This document shows, piece after piece, positions 8,981 to 18,313 of a stretch of DNA of 64,000 bases. The notes beneath the pieces are model-generated. The model saw nothing but the letters and a program-made list of their open reading frames with translations. It was not told the DNA's origin and did no database searches. Every line of letters starts with the position of its first letter. Within the stretch, counting starts at the first letter, position 1. Where the stretch lies: contig DASCOS010000005.1 in NCBI GenBank assembly GCA_036012125.1, positions 1-64,000 on the forward strand. The letters are read 5' to 3'. The translations under genes and the position numbers were made by a program. The DNA is from Vicinamibacterales bacterium (GTDB taxonomy: Bacteria; Acidobacteriota; Vicinamibacteria; Vicinamibacterales; UBA823).

Positions 8981-9577
8981 TTACAGCAGGTAGAGCACCG
9001 GAAACAGGAAGATCCACACCAGGTCAACGAAATGCCAGTAGAGTCCGGCCGCCTCAATCCGGTTCGTGAAGCGCTCCGGTGCCGTGTGCCACATCTTAAC
9101 GCCTGGCAGCAGGAAATAGCTATTGACGACAACTCCACCCACGATGTGCAGACCGTGCAGGCCGGTGATTAAGAAATAGATGCCCAAGAAGGTGCTTTCA
9201 GACGGATACAACTGATGCGAGAACTTGTCGGCGTATTCGAACACCTTAACGATTAGGAAGATGAGCGCGAGAGCAACGGTGGCGCCCATGTATAGCCTGT
9301 ATTTAAACAGGTCCCGCAACTTAAGCGACGCCCACGCCATGACCATCGTCATCGACGAACTGATCAGCACAACAGTGTTGAAGGTCGCGAGCGGGACGCT
9401 CAGGATCTCCGCCCCTTGAGGCCACGTTCCAGGTTCCGCACCGACTCGCAGGAGGACGTAGGACGAGAAGAGGCCGCCGAAGAGCATGACCTCAGACGCC
9501 AAGAACAGCCAGATACCAAGCTTAACGTTATTCAGCCCGGTATCGGCCCGGGTGTCGACGGTATACGGAATCTCCAT
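8981..9577 (-). CDS. coxC: Cytochrome c oxidase subunit III
   Basis: From ATG 9577 this gives 198 residues with five helices, the length of the short bacterial subunit III. Typical parts are KLGIWLFLASEVMLFGGLFSSY, ITGLHGLHIVGG (quinol/cytochrome oxidase III signature with His) and the final AAGLYWHFVDLVWIFLFPVLYLL. The frame runs open upstream into coxA, but that extension is basic, unlike subunit III, and overlaps coxA, so I rejected it. GGGGAG lies 11 bases before the ATG. The gap to the coxA stop is eight bases. Confidence 0.93.
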   Translation of the reverse strand: MEIPYTVDTRADTGLNNVKLGIWLFLASEVMLFGGLFSSYVLLRVGAEPGTWPQGAEILSVPLATFNTVVLISSSMTMVMAWASLKLRDLFKYRLYMGATVALALIFLIVKVFEYADKFSHQLYPSESTFLGIYFLITGLHGLHIVGGVVVNSYFLLPGVKMWHTAPERFTNRIEAAGLYWHFVDLVWIFLFPVLYLL

Positions 9578-9585
9578 CGCGATGT

Positions 9586-11349
9586 CTACTCCCCTGGCTG
9601 CGAGCGTTGGCCCTGCGGCGTGAAGTCGGTTACTGCGCCGGGCACACTGTACTCGTACGGCCCGCGGTGCACTTCGGGCGGTGAAAGGAAATTGCCGTGT
9701 GGCGGCGGTGTTGGGGTCTGCCACTCAAGGGTGGTCGCCTTCCACGGGTTGTCGTTCGTCTTCTCCCCGTTCCGAATGCTTCTGAAGAAGTTAATGATGA
9801 AGAAGACCTGGAAAAGCGCGAGTCCCCAGGCGGAGAATGACATCAGATTGTTCCAATGCAAGACATCTTGCACGTGCTGATACCCAATGCCGCCGTCGTA
9901 CATTCGTCGATTCATCCCTGCCAATCCCTGGATGAGCATCGGCCAAAAGATGCCATTCATGAAGATGAGTGAGCCCCAGAAGTGGATTTTCCCGAGCAGG
10001 TCGTTCATTTTTCGGCCGGTGACCTTTGGGTACCAGTGATAGATGCCCGCAAACAACGCGAAGATGGTGCCGGGTGCCACGACGTAGTGGAAGTGTCCGA
10101 CGACATAGAGGGTGTCGTGCAGATGGATGTCTGACGCGGCGAGGCCCAGCGGTAGCCCGGTCAGCCCCCCGATGCCGAACATCGGCAAAAACGCCAGCGC
10201 AAATAGCATCGGCGTTGTGAACCGGATCGAGCCTCCATACAGTGAAACGGCCAGTGCCGATAAAATGACCACCGACGGAATGGAGATGATCATCGTCGTT
10301 GTCTGGAAGAACGTACTGATGGACGTGCCCATGCCGGTGAGCCACATGTGGTGTGCCCAGACGATAAACGACATGAAGCCGAGGAAGATCATCGAATAGA
10401 CCATCGCCCGGTAGCCCCAAAGCGGCTTCCGCGTGTTGTTGGCGAGGATTTCGGCCACGGTGCCCATCGCCGGAAGAATCAGGACATACACCTCCGGGTG
10501 CCCCAGGAACCAGAAAAGGTGCTGCCACAACAAGGCGCTACCGCCGCCACTAACCTCGAGAACCTGACCGCTCACCACCAGCCCGCTCGACAGGAAGAAG
10601 CTTGTACCGGCGAGCCGGTCCATGAGTTGTAGGAATGCGGCTGCTTCGAGTGGCGGGAAAGCGAGCAACAGCAGAAAGGCTGTCACGAGCTGGGCCCATA
10701 CAAAGATTGGCAGCCGCATCCACGTGAGGCCGGGCGCGCGTAGCTGCACGATTGTGACGATGAAGTTGATCGCGCCAAGCAGTGACGAGGTGATCAGGCA
10801 TGCCATTCCGAACAACCACCACGTCTGGCCTTGGGTCGCGATCACAGCCAACGGGACATAAGCCGTCCAGCCTGAGTTGGCAGCGCCCCCAGGCACGAAG
10901 AAGCTCACCAACATCACCACGCCACCGAGGAAGTACACCCAGTAGCTCGCCATGTTCAGGCGAGGAAACGCCATGTCGGGCGCGCCAATTTGGAGCGGCA
11001 CTACGTAATTTCCGAACCCGCCGACTGCCAGCGGCACGACGCCAAGAAAGACCATAATCGTGCCGTGCATCGCACCCAGTTGGTTGTAGAACTCAGGCAG
11101 CATGATGCCGCCCGGCGCGTTGGCGTCACCAAACCAACCGCCAATGTAGGGGATGGGCTGGCCGGGGAAGGCGAGTTGCCAGCGCATAATTATCATCAGC
11201 GTGAAGCCGAGACTCATAAACAGAAGCGCGGTGAAGGCGTATTGGATGCCGATCACCTTATGGTCCTGGGAGAAGAAGTATTTCTGCCAGAAACCTAGTT
11301 CGTGCTCATGTTCCGTGTGCGCGTGCCCGGCTGTCGTCACGTTGTCCAA
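9586..11349 (-). CDS. coxA: Cytochrome c oxidase subunit I
   Basis: This 587-residue catalytic subunit binds heme a and the heme a3-CuB centre and pumps protons. It has twelve expected helices. Motifs seen are MHGTIMVFLG (heme a His), WFLGHPEVYVLILPAMG (CuB His, cross-linked Tyr and the A1-family Glu), AHHMWLTGMG (two CuB His) and VGHFHYVVAPG (heme a3 and heme a His). The GHPEVY glutamate places it in A1-type proton pumps. It is the first gene of the leftward cox operon. No heme O synthase, Sco or CtaG gene is in the window, so assembly factors must be elsewhere. Confidence 0.97.
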   Translation of the reverse strand: MDNVTTAGHAHTEHEHELGFWQKYFFSQDHKVIGIQYAFTALLFMSLGFTLMIIMRWQLAFPGQPIPYIGGWFGDANAPGGIMLPEFYNQLGAMHGTIMVFLGVVPLAVGGFGNYVVPLQIGAPDMAFPRLNMASYWVYFLGGVVMLVSFFVPGGAANSGWTAYVPLAVIATQGQTWWLFGMACLITSSLLGAINFIVTIVQLRAPGLTWMRLPIFVWAQLVTAFLLLLAFPPLEAAAFLQLMDRLAGTSFFLSSGLVVSGQVLEVSGGGSALLWQHLFWFLGHPEVYVLILPAMGTVAEILANNTRKPLWGYRAMVYSMIFLGFMSFIVWAHHMWLTGMGTSISTFFQTTTMIISIPSVVILSALAVSLYGGSIRFTTPMLFALAFLPMFGIGGLTGLPLGLAASDIHLHDTLYVVGHFHYVVAPGTIFALFAGIYHWYPKVTGRKMNDLLGKIHFWGSLIFMNGIFWPMLIQGLAGMNRRMYDGGIGYQHVQDVLHWNNLMSFSAWGLALFQVFFIINFFRSIRNGEKTNDNPWKATTLEWQTPTPPPHGNFLSPPEVHRGPYEYSVPGAVTDFTPQGQRSQPGE

Positions 11350-11525
11350 CGTCGTGCTTCCTTTCTGTGTCGTGCGGCGTCCTGGGTCGTGATCGCGAGT
11401 AGAGGCTGGTTGTTAGCCGGCCGATTCGGCCCGCAGGCCATCAAGCACGGAATTCTATATGGAGGCGAGGGGGGGGCGCAAGGACAGAAATGGTCGGGTC
11501 TACGAATAGTCAGTAGAAACGATAC

Positions 11526-12218
11526 CTACTTGCCCGTGCCTAGGTGGAGGGCCCGGGAAGCGATGCGTGTAATTAGTCTGGTTAAAAGGATCATTGCGGC
11601 CAGTCCTAGCACCAGGACTAAGTAGTAATAAGTCGTTCCTTCGGCCGGGCCGTCGCCAGCTAGCATGGCCACGTCGCCAGCAAGTTTCCCGTAGTAGGTA
11701 TAAAGGAGGGTGCCAGGGAGCATACCCACGGACGCCAGAACGTAGTCCCGGAAACGGACGCGGGTCAGACCTAGGGCGTAGTTGAGCAGGTTGAAGGGGA
11801 ATATTAGGGACAGCCGGAGTAAGAGAACAATCTTGAAACCCTCGTCTCCCACGATGCTGTCTAACTCGACGCAACGAGGATAGCGTGCTAACCGTCGTTC
11901 GATTGCCGCCCTAGCGACGTGCCGGGAAAACAGAAAAGCGCTAGCTGAACCAATTGTGGCGCCGACCAATACGAGCACCGTGCCATTGACGAGACCAAAG
12001 ATGGCACCCGCTGCGAGGGTCAATAGCGAGCCGGGGATAAAAGCGACCGTTGCGATGGCATACGCGACGACGAATACAATCGGCCCCCATACACCCCCAC
12101 TTTCGACCCAAGCCACAAAAGCCGGAAAATATCCGCCGAATTGCCAACCTAGAGCAACGACTAACCCTAAGATAGCCGTGCTGGCCAGAAGGTGCTGTCG
12201 GGAGTGGTTCTCCGTCAT
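11526..12218 (-). CDS. TVP38/TMEM64 family membrane protein
   Basis: This encodes 230 residues from ATG 12218 and belongs to the SNARE-associated/DedA-like superfamily. These are multi-pass inner-membrane proteins, recently linked to lipid scrambling or transport. Family marks are FIPGSLLTLAAGAIFG in the re-entrant loop, LLRLSLIFPFNLLNYALGLT, and VGMLPGTLLYTYYG. About six hydrophobic segments are present. A TTG at 12272 would add a basic, unlikely extension. It lies upstream of coxA on the same strand, but 176 bases away, so co-transcription is uncertain. Confidence 0.85.
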   Translation of the reverse strand: MTENHSRQHLLASTAILGLVVALGWQFGGYFPAFVAWVESGGVWGPIVFVVAYAIATVAFIPGSLLTLAAGAIFGLVNGTVLVLVGATIGSASAFLFSRHVARAAIERRLARYPRCVELDSIVGDEGFKIVLLLRLSLIFPFNLLNYALGLTRVRFRDYVLASVGMLPGTLLYTYYGKLAGDVAMLAGDGPAEGTTYYYLVLVLGLAAMILLTRLITRIASRALHLGTGK

Positions 12219-12484
12219 GAGTGTCACCGGCCTCTTCTTGGCCCACCTACTACGTAGGATAACGCCCTGCAAAGTAATATAAATTTTCCCAGTTTTCCGA
12301 CTGTGTGTAAGGGGCAGTGACCACGATGAGGCAAGGGTATACTGCTTCCTGCCGTTCGCACCGGAATATGCAACTTAGGCTTTTGCAGTGGGTGCGAAAC
12401 AGTTGTTTTTGTGTTCCAGTACTGAATTAATGCGCGCATCTGGTGACACTGGCTGAATACGGTGCGTGACCGGAGTAGGGTCCT

Positions 12485-12637
12485 ATGAGCAACTTTCCCT
12501 CCCCAACCCACACGGATGGGTTACTGACTGCGGCTAACTCAGCACGACCAATGACGCGCACTTACATGGCGGTGTTAGTCGTCGAGGCGTTGGTCTTACT
12601 GGCCTTGTGGGGTTTCAGCTGGTATTTCGCGAGCTGA
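12485..12637 (+). CDS. 50-residue single-helix membrane protein upstream of the SSS symporter
   Basis: ATG 12485 to TGA 12637 encodes 50 residues. A short polar start is followed by MTRTYMAVLVVEALVLLALW and a WYFAS end, giving one clear transmembrane helix. GGAG and AGGG lie just before the ATG. It ends 21 bases before the symporter start, on the same strand. I recall similar tiny membrane proteins preceding sodium:solute symporters in related bacteria, but cannot confirm that here. An accessory subunit is the likely role. An internal start at 12551 would leave only the helix. Confidence 0.6.
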   Translation: MSNFPSPTHTDGLLTAANSARPMTRTYMAVLVVEALVLLALWGFSWYFAS

Positions 12638-12658
12638 TCGCGGTTCATCGACAAACCC

Positions 12659-14359
12659 ATGCATTTAGTCGACTGGTTCATCGTTGCGGCATACCTAATC
12701 TGGGTGGTCTACGACGGCCTGAAGCGGACTAAAACCTCCTCAGCGGTTGAGGGCTACTTTCTAGCTAACCGCTCCCTACCGTGGTGGGCTGTGGGCCTCA
12801 CCGTCATGGCAACCCAAATGAGCGCGATCACACTCGTCGGGACGACGGGTCAAGGCTACGCCGACGGCATGCGCTTCGTGCAGTTCTACTTCGGCCTACC
12901 GGTAGCGATGATCATCTTGTCACTCACGCTCGTGCCGTTTTTCTATCGAGCCAAAGTTTATACGGCCTACGAGTACCTCGAACGTCGCTTCGACGTGCGT
13001 ACTAGGACGCTCGCGAGCTTACTTTTCCTAATGTCGCGGGGGCTGCAGGCTGGTGTAATTATCGCGGCGCCGGCAGTGATCCTATCGATTGTGCTGGGGT
13101 TCAACCTCACCTTGACGATTATTGCAATCGGGTTGCCGACGACACTTTATACGATGTTTGGTGGCGTGCAAGCGGTCACTTGGACCGACGTGAAACAGAT
13201 GGTCGTTATTGTGGCGGGCTTGGCGGCGGTGGTGTTCGCACTCGTTTTGGGACTACCAGAAGATGTTGGCCTCGGCGAGGCCCTACACATTGCGGGTGCG
13301 ACGGGTCGACTTACTACAATCGATTTTCAGTTCGACCTGAACGAGACCTATACGTTCTGGTCAGGATTGATCGGCGGGCTTTTCTTAATGCTTGGCTACT
13401 TCGGATGTGATCAGAGTCAGGTGCAACGCTATTTGACCGCCGAGTCAGTCAACGCAGGACGACGCTCGCTCCTGATGAGCGCCTTCGTGAAGATCCCGCT
13501 CCAAGCGCTGATCCTGCTAACCGGCGTACTCGTGTTTACGTTCTATCTGTTCCAAGCTCCACCAATGCTTTTTAATCCGGTACACGAAGCGGAGATGCAA
13601 GCAAGTTCACGAGCGGCGGAGTGGACGGCGCTCGACACGGAGTTTCAGAACGTGCTCGATGTGCGGAGGGCTGCGGTCCGTGATGCGGTAACGGCCCGCC
13701 GGACGGGTAACCCCGCTGCGACGAGAGTGGCCCAGGCTGCCTTTGTTGAACATCAGCGGAGCTTGACTACGATTCGTGGGCGGGCCGTATCACTGGTGAA
13801 GGAAGTCACAGACGATGCTTCCTACAATGACGTGAACTATGTTTTCCCAACCTTTGTGACGACCGAATTACCGATCGGCCTGGTTGGGTTGATCGTCGCC
13901 GCTATCTTTGCTGCAGCCATGTCAAGCATTGCTGCCGAGCTAAATTCACTATCGACCGCGACCGTAATCGATATGTATCGTCGTCACATTCGCACCGACG
14001 CGTCTGACCAGCACTACCTCCGCGTATCGAAAACAGTCACTGGCTTCTGGGGACTTTTTGCTTCCCTCGTGGCGGTGTATGCCGCAAACCTTGGGTCACT
14101 TATCGAGGTGGTAAATCGATTCGGGTCCTTCTTTTATGGCTCGTTACTGGGCGTGTTCATCCTTGCCGTGGGCACGCGGCGGGCGACATCGCTCGGAGCG
14201 GTTTGGGGGTTGGTTGGTGGAATGGTCACGGTAACCTACGTTGCAGTGACCAGCAGTATCTCGTTTCTGTGGCTAAATGTTGTTGGAGCCACCGCGGTCT
14301 TTGTAGTCGGCATGGCTATTAGCACCCTCTTCCCAGCTCATGAGCGCACAGTGGCCTAG
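12659..14359 (+). CDS. Sodium:solute symporter (SSS/SLC5 family)
   Basis: This encodes 566 residues of a Na+-coupled solute importer. Family signs are the early [24 protein letters not shown] segment (GYFLA, Na+ site in the unwound first helix), [32 protein letters not shown] and [13 protein letters not shown]. About 13-14 helices are expected. Residues about 310-395 form a long charged, helical insert between helices, rich in Ala, Arg and Glu. The C-terminal part has [23 protein letters not shown], typical of the family. Substrate cannot be read; amino acid, sugar or organic acid are all possible. Downstream, CGAC/GTCG followed by six T (14537-14560) is a weak terminator candidate. Confidence 0.92.
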   Translation: MHLVDWFIVAAYLIWVVYDGLKRTKTSSAVEGYFLANRSLPWWAVGLTVMATQMSAITLVGTTGQGYADGMRFVQFYFGLPVAMIILSLTLVPFFYRAKVYTAYEYLERRFDVRTRTLASLLFLMSRGLQAGVIIAAPAVILSIVLGFNLTLTIIAIGLPTTLYTMFGGVQAVTWTDVKQMVVIVAGLAAVVFALVLGLPEDVGLGEALHIAGATGRLTTIDFQFDLNETYTFWSGLIGGLFLMLGYFGCDQSQVQRYLTAESVNAGRRSLLMSAFVKIPLQALILLTGVLVFTFYLFQAPPMLFNPVHEAEMQASSRAAEWTALDTEFQNVLDVRRAAVRDAVTARRTGNPAATRVAQAAFVEHQRSLTTIRGRAVSLVKEVTDDASYNDVNYVFPTFVTTELPIGLVGLIVAAIFAAAMSSIAAELNSLSTATVIDMYRRHIRTDASDQHYLRVSKTVTGFWGLFASLVAVYAANLGSLIEVVNRFGSFFYGSLLGVFILAVGTRRATSLGAVWGLVGGMVTVTYVAVTSSISFLWLNVVGATAVFVVGMAISTLFPAHERTVA

Positions 14360-14635
14360 GTCATCCATTTTGCTCCCAGAGAAGTCCTTGCAGAACCCAA
14401 AAGGATCAGTCCCGTCCTGGCTTTGGCTGACCACGCCTTCCCTTCAATGAGACCAAAGACTTTCTGATTCAGGAGCCCTAAAGTCCTGCTTGAGAAGGGT
14501 TGGCAAGAGCATGACCCCGTGGTATAAATCTATATACGACTAAAATGGTCGGGCTTTTTTATTGAGCGGTTTGTGCGAGATATGGCCGACCAGTGGCCTA
14601 TCTTGTGACGATTTTCTTGAGCGGCAGTAGACCAG

Positions 14636-16081
14636 ATGAGCACAGCGACGAAGGCGATTGAACAACTCACGAGCCAGGACTACAAATACGGCTTCGTGAC
14701 TGACGTTGAGGCCGACACTATTCCAAAGGGACTCAGCGAGGACGTCGTTCGGCTAATTTCGGCTAAGAAAGAAGAGCCCGAATGGCTTCTCGAGTGGCGG
14801 CTCAAGGCCTATCGTCTCTGGACAACGATGGTTGAACCATTTTGGCCAAACGTCCATTACGACCCAATCGACTACCAGGCGATTAGCTACTATTCGGCCC
14901 CAAAAAAGAAGCCATCGCTCAAGAGCATGGACGAGGTGGATCCGGAAATCCGAAGCACGTTCGAAAAACTTGGGATTCCGCTTGAGGAACAGAAATTATT
15001 GTCTGGTGTTGCTGTGGATGCAGTTTTTGACAGCGTTTCTGTTGCCACGACATTTCGTGAGAAATTGGGCGAGCTCGGTGTCATCTTTTGCTCGTTTTCT
15101 GAGGCGGTTCGCGATCATCCCGAGTTGGTGCGTAAGTACCTGGGTACAGTCGTGCCGCACTCCGACAACTTTTTTTCGGCACTGAACTCGGCGGTGTTTA
15201 GCGACGGCTCCTTTGCCTACATTCCAAAGGGGGTCAAGTGTCCAATGGAACTGTCGACCTACTTCCGGATCAACGCCGCATCGACAGGACAGTTTGAACG
15301 AACGCTGATTGTTGCTGATGAAGGTGCTTCGGTAAGTTACCTTGAGGGGTGCACAGCACCGATGCGTGACGAAAACCAGTTACACGCTGCTGTTGTGGAG
15401 CTTGTGGCGCTCGACGACGCCGCGATCAAGTACTCAACGGTCCAAAACTGGTATCCGGGTGATAAGGATGGAAAGGGCGGGATTTACAACTTCGTCACTA
15501 AACGTGGGACAGCGGCCGGGCATAATTCGAAGATTACATGGACGCAGGTGGAGACCGGTTCGGCCATCACCTGGAAGTACCCCGGCTGTATCCTCCAGGG
15601 CGACAATTCGGTCGGTGAATTCTATTCGGTTGCCGTTACGACCAATCGGCAGCAGGCTGATACCGGTACAAAAATGGTGCACCTTGGTCGCAACACCCGG
15701 AGCACGATCATCTCGAAAGGCATTTCCGCGGGGCACGGCCAGAACACTTACCGAGGGCTTGTCCGGATTGGCAAAGGTGCTACCGACGCGCGAAACTATT
15801 CGCAATGTGACTCGCTATTGATCGGTGACCGCTGCGGTGCGCACACGTTTCCGTATTTTGAAGTGCGCAACACTTCATCGCAGGTCGAGCACGAGGCATC
15901 CACGTCAAAAATCGGGGAAGACCAGATTTTCTACTGCCGACAACGAGGGCTGTCGACGGAGGACGCGGTGAATATGATCGTTAGTGGGTTCTGTAAGGAT
16001 GTCTTTAGAAAGCTTCCCATGGAGTTTGCAGTGGAAGCGCAGAAGCTGCTTGGGGTGAGTCTGGAGGGTAGCGTCGGCTAG
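14636..16081 (+). CDS. sufB: Fe-S cluster assembly scaffold SufB
   Basis: This 481-residue protein is the SufBC2D scaffold on which clusters are built. It matches SufB from start (DYKYGFVTD) through [37 protein letters not shown] and [20 protein letters not shown] to [15 protein letters not shown] and the end. The conserved cysteine in the [11 protein letters not shown] region and the late [14 protein letters not shown] segment are present. It opens the suf operon, 276 bases after the symporter. I saw no Rrf2-type (IscR/SufR) gene next to it. A 121-base gap separates it from sufC. Confidence 0.97.
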   Translation: MSTATKAIEQLTSQDYKYGFVTDVEADTIPKGLSEDVVRLISAKKEEPEWLLEWRLKAYRLWTTMVEPFWPNVHYDPIDYQAISYYSAPKKKPSLKSMDEVDPEIRSTFEKLGIPLEEQKLLSGVAVDAVFDSVSVATTFREKLGELGVIFCSFSEAVRDHPELVRKYLGTVVPHSDNFFSALNSAVFSDGSFAYIPKGVKCPMELSTYFRINAASTGQFERTLIVADEGASVSYLEGCTAPMRDENQLHAAVVELVALDDAAIKYSTVQNWYPGDKDGKGGIYNFVTKRGTAAGHNSKITWTQVETGSAITWKYPGCILQGDNSVGEFYSVAVTTNRQQADTGTKMVHLGRNTRSTIISKGISAGHGQNTYRGLVRIGKGATDARNYSQCDSLLIGDRCGAHTFPYFEVRNTSSQVEHEASTSKIGEDQIFYCRQRGLSTEDAVNMIVSGFCKDVFRKLPMEFAVEAQKLLGVSLEGSVG

Positions 16082-16202
16082 GTCGCCGAAGTGGCCCGTT
16101 GGTGCTCCGAAGCGGACTTCGGATGGTCAAGTCCTTTCCCGCTAAGAGAACCCATTCTTTTATCCGGACATATCATTTCTACAGAGTCATAGAGGCAACG
16201 CG

Positions 16203-16964
16203 ATGTTGGAGATTACGGGACTACACGCCAGTGTAGGTGGTAAGGAGATCTTGCGAGGTATTGACTTGTCGGTGAATGCGGGAGAGGTGCACGCGATCAT
16301 GGGGCCCAACGGCTCTGGCAAGAGCACGCTGGCGGGGATTTTAGCAGGACGAACTGAGTACGACGTGACGAGTGGGACAGCGCGGTACCAAAACGAGAAT
16401 CTGCTAGACATGGAACCCGAGGAACGTGCACGCGCTGGGGTCTTTCTGGCTTTCCAGTACCCGGTTGAGATTGCCGGTGTCAATAATGCTTATCTTCTCA
16501 AGGCAGCGCTTAACGAAGTGCGAAAGCATCGTGGAGAATCCGAACTCGACGCAATAGAGTTCATGACCTTAGTGAAAAAGCAGCTTGCTGTGCTTGAGAT
16601 GAGCCCGGAGCTCCTCAACCGACCCGTGAACGATGGGTTTTCGGGGGGCGAGAAAAAGCGCAACGAAATTTTCCAAATGGCGGTGCTCGAGCCGAAGCTC
16701 GCCATTCTTGATGAAACCGACTCGGGACTCGACATTGATGCGTTGAAGATCGTAGCGAACGGCGTAAATGCGCTGCGAAGCTCGGATCGCTCGACGGTCG
16801 TCGTCACCCACTACCAGCGCATGCTTAATTACATAGTTCCTGATTTTGTGCACGTGCTCTCGGGAGGCCGGATTGTGAAATCGGGAGGTAAGGCGCTTGC
16901 GCTGGAGCTTGAGGAGAAGGGCTATGGGTGGATCGACTCTGCTGCCGAGGAGGTCAGGGCGTGA
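16203..16964 (+). CDS. sufC: Fe-S cluster assembly ATPase SufC
   Basis: This 253-residue ABC-type ATPase powers the SufBCD scaffold in the cytoplasm. Walker A is GPNGSGKST (34-42). The signature is FSGGEKKRNEIFQ, Walker B is LAILDETDSGLD, and VVVTHYQRML carries the switch histidine. Length is normal for SufC. ATG follows GAGGCAACG. Its stop overlaps the sufD start by four bases (GTGA). Confidence 0.97.
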   Translation: MLEITGLHASVGGKEILRGIDLSVNAGEVHAIMGPNGSGKSTLAGILAGRTEYDVTSGTARYQNENLLDMEPEERARAGVFLAFQYPVEIAGVNNAYLLKAALNEVRKHRGESELDAIEFMTLVKKQLAVLEMSPELLNRPVNDGFSGGEKKRNEIFQMAVLEPKLAILDETDSGLDIDALKIVANGVNALRSSDRSTVVVTHYQRMLNYIVPDFVHVLSGGRIVKSGGKALALELEEKGYGWIDSAAEEVRA

Positions 16965-18313
16965 GCGCTACGTCCACCATGGAAGTCTCCGCGGTGTACG
17001 AGGGCTACCAAGCGGACTTCGACCGCCTACAGGATGGCGGGGACAAGGAGGGTGTCTCGGCCCCTCTGAAGTCGCTTCGGCAAAAGGCTATGGAGCACTT
17101 TGGTCGTCTTGGATTTCCAACGACGCGTATGGAGGACTGGAGGTTTACCAGTGTTGCGCCGATCGCCAATCGCCCCTACGCATTAGGAGCCCTCGCTGAA
17201 GTTACCGCTGACCAGATCATACGCTTTCTGATTCCGGAGTTGTCGGGGGCTCTGCTGGTATTTATCAACGGCCGGCTTTCAGTGTCACTCTCGGAAACCG
17301 GCGCACTTCCACCTGGCGTGGCAGTTCAATGTCTCGGTGACGCATTGGCGACTGGATTGGATGCAGAGGAGCCATGCCTGGTCAGCTTGGGGACGGACGG
17401 CGGGCAGCCGTTTTTCGCGCTCAACACAGCGTTTCTGCAGGATGGTGCAGTCATTAGAATAGACGACGGCGTCGTTCTGCGCGACCCCGTACACGTAATA
17501 TTTATTTCAACTGCATCCGGAGAAGCGGTGGTAACACATCCACGAGTGCTCTTGCTCGTGGGTGAGAACAGTCAGGTTAGTGTTATTGAGAGCTACGCGG
17601 GTCTACGCGATGCGGGATATTTCACCAACGCCGTAACCCAGATTGATGCTGGCGCTGGCAGCGTCGTTCATCACTGCAAGATACTGCGCGAAAGTCTCCA
17701 GTCCTATCATGTGGCTGGCATGCAGGCGCGCCTTGCGCGGAATGCAATGGTGACATCGAATTCGATCACGCTAGGTGGGGCGTTGGTGCGGAACGATATT
17801 GGTGTCGTGCTGGATGGCGAGGGTGCGGAGTGCACGTTGAACGGTCTCTACCTAGCCGGAGGGAAACAGCACATCGACAACCACACCACGATTGATCACG
17901 CTTCACCGCACTGTGCCAGTCACGAGCTCTACAAAGGGATTCTGGATGGTGACGGTAGGGCGGTCTTCAATGGAAAGATTATCGTTCGGCTGGATGCCCA
18001 AAAGACTGACGCGAAGCAGTCGAACAAGGCGCTGCTCCTCTCAGAGCGGGCGCAAGTGAATACTAAGCCGCAACTCGAAATTTTTGCAGATGACGTGAAA
18101 TGTGCCCACGGGGCGACGGTCGGTCAATTGGATGAAGACGCACTGTTCTACCTAAGAGCACGTGGTCTGGGACGTGAGGAGGCTCGGCGAATCCTGATTC
18201 AGGCTTTTGCCACCGACGTCCTGAACCGAGTCCGTCACAAACCAATTCAAATGGAACTTGGCCGAATCTTGCTTGACCGGTTGCCCACCATTGCTACTGG
18301 GGAGACGGCGTGA
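16961..18313 (+). CDS. sufD: Fe-S cluster assembly protein SufD
   Basis: This 450-residue SufB paralog forms the scaffold heterodimer. The N-terminal helical region (RLGFPTTRMEDWRFTSVAPI) and the C-terminal beta-helix (LNGLYLAGGKQHIDNHTTIDH, CHSHEL-like CASHELYKGILDG) are typical, ending in a segment close to LRARGLGREEARRILIQAFA. GTG 16961 is chosen because GAGGAGGT lies seven bases upstream and the start overlaps the sufC stop in GTGA. A TTG at 16928 would overlap sufC further without a good ribosome site. Confidence 0.95.
   Translation: MSATSTMEVSAVYEGYQADFDRLQDGGDKEGVSAPLKSLRQKAMEHFGRLGFPTTRMEDWRFTSVAPIANRPYALGALAEVTADQIIRFLIPELSGALLVFINGRLSVSLSETGALPPGVAVQCLGDALATGLDAEEPCLVSLGTDGGQPFFALNTAFLQDGAVIRIDDGVVLRDPVHVIFISTASGEAVVTHPRVLLLVGENSQVSVIESYAGLRDAGYFTNAVTQIDAGAGSVVHHCKILRESLQSYHVAGMQARLARNAMVTSNSITLGGALVRNDIGVVLDGEGAECTLNGLYLAGGKQHIDNHTTIDHASPHCASHELYKGILDGDGRAVFNGKIIVRLDAQKTDAKQSNKALLLSERAQVNTKPQLEIFADDVKCAHGATVGQLDEDALFYLRARGLGREEARRILIQAFATDVLNRVRHKPIQMELGRILLDRLPTIATGETA

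Noticed and set aside
9578-9724. Longer subunit III starting inside coxA
   Set aside because: The extra residues are basic and unlike subunit III; ATG 9577 lies just after the coxA stop and starts the conserved region.
14537-14560. Terminator after the SSS symporter
   Set aside because: The stem is only four base pairs (CGAC/GTCG), although six T follow. Too weak to list as a feature.
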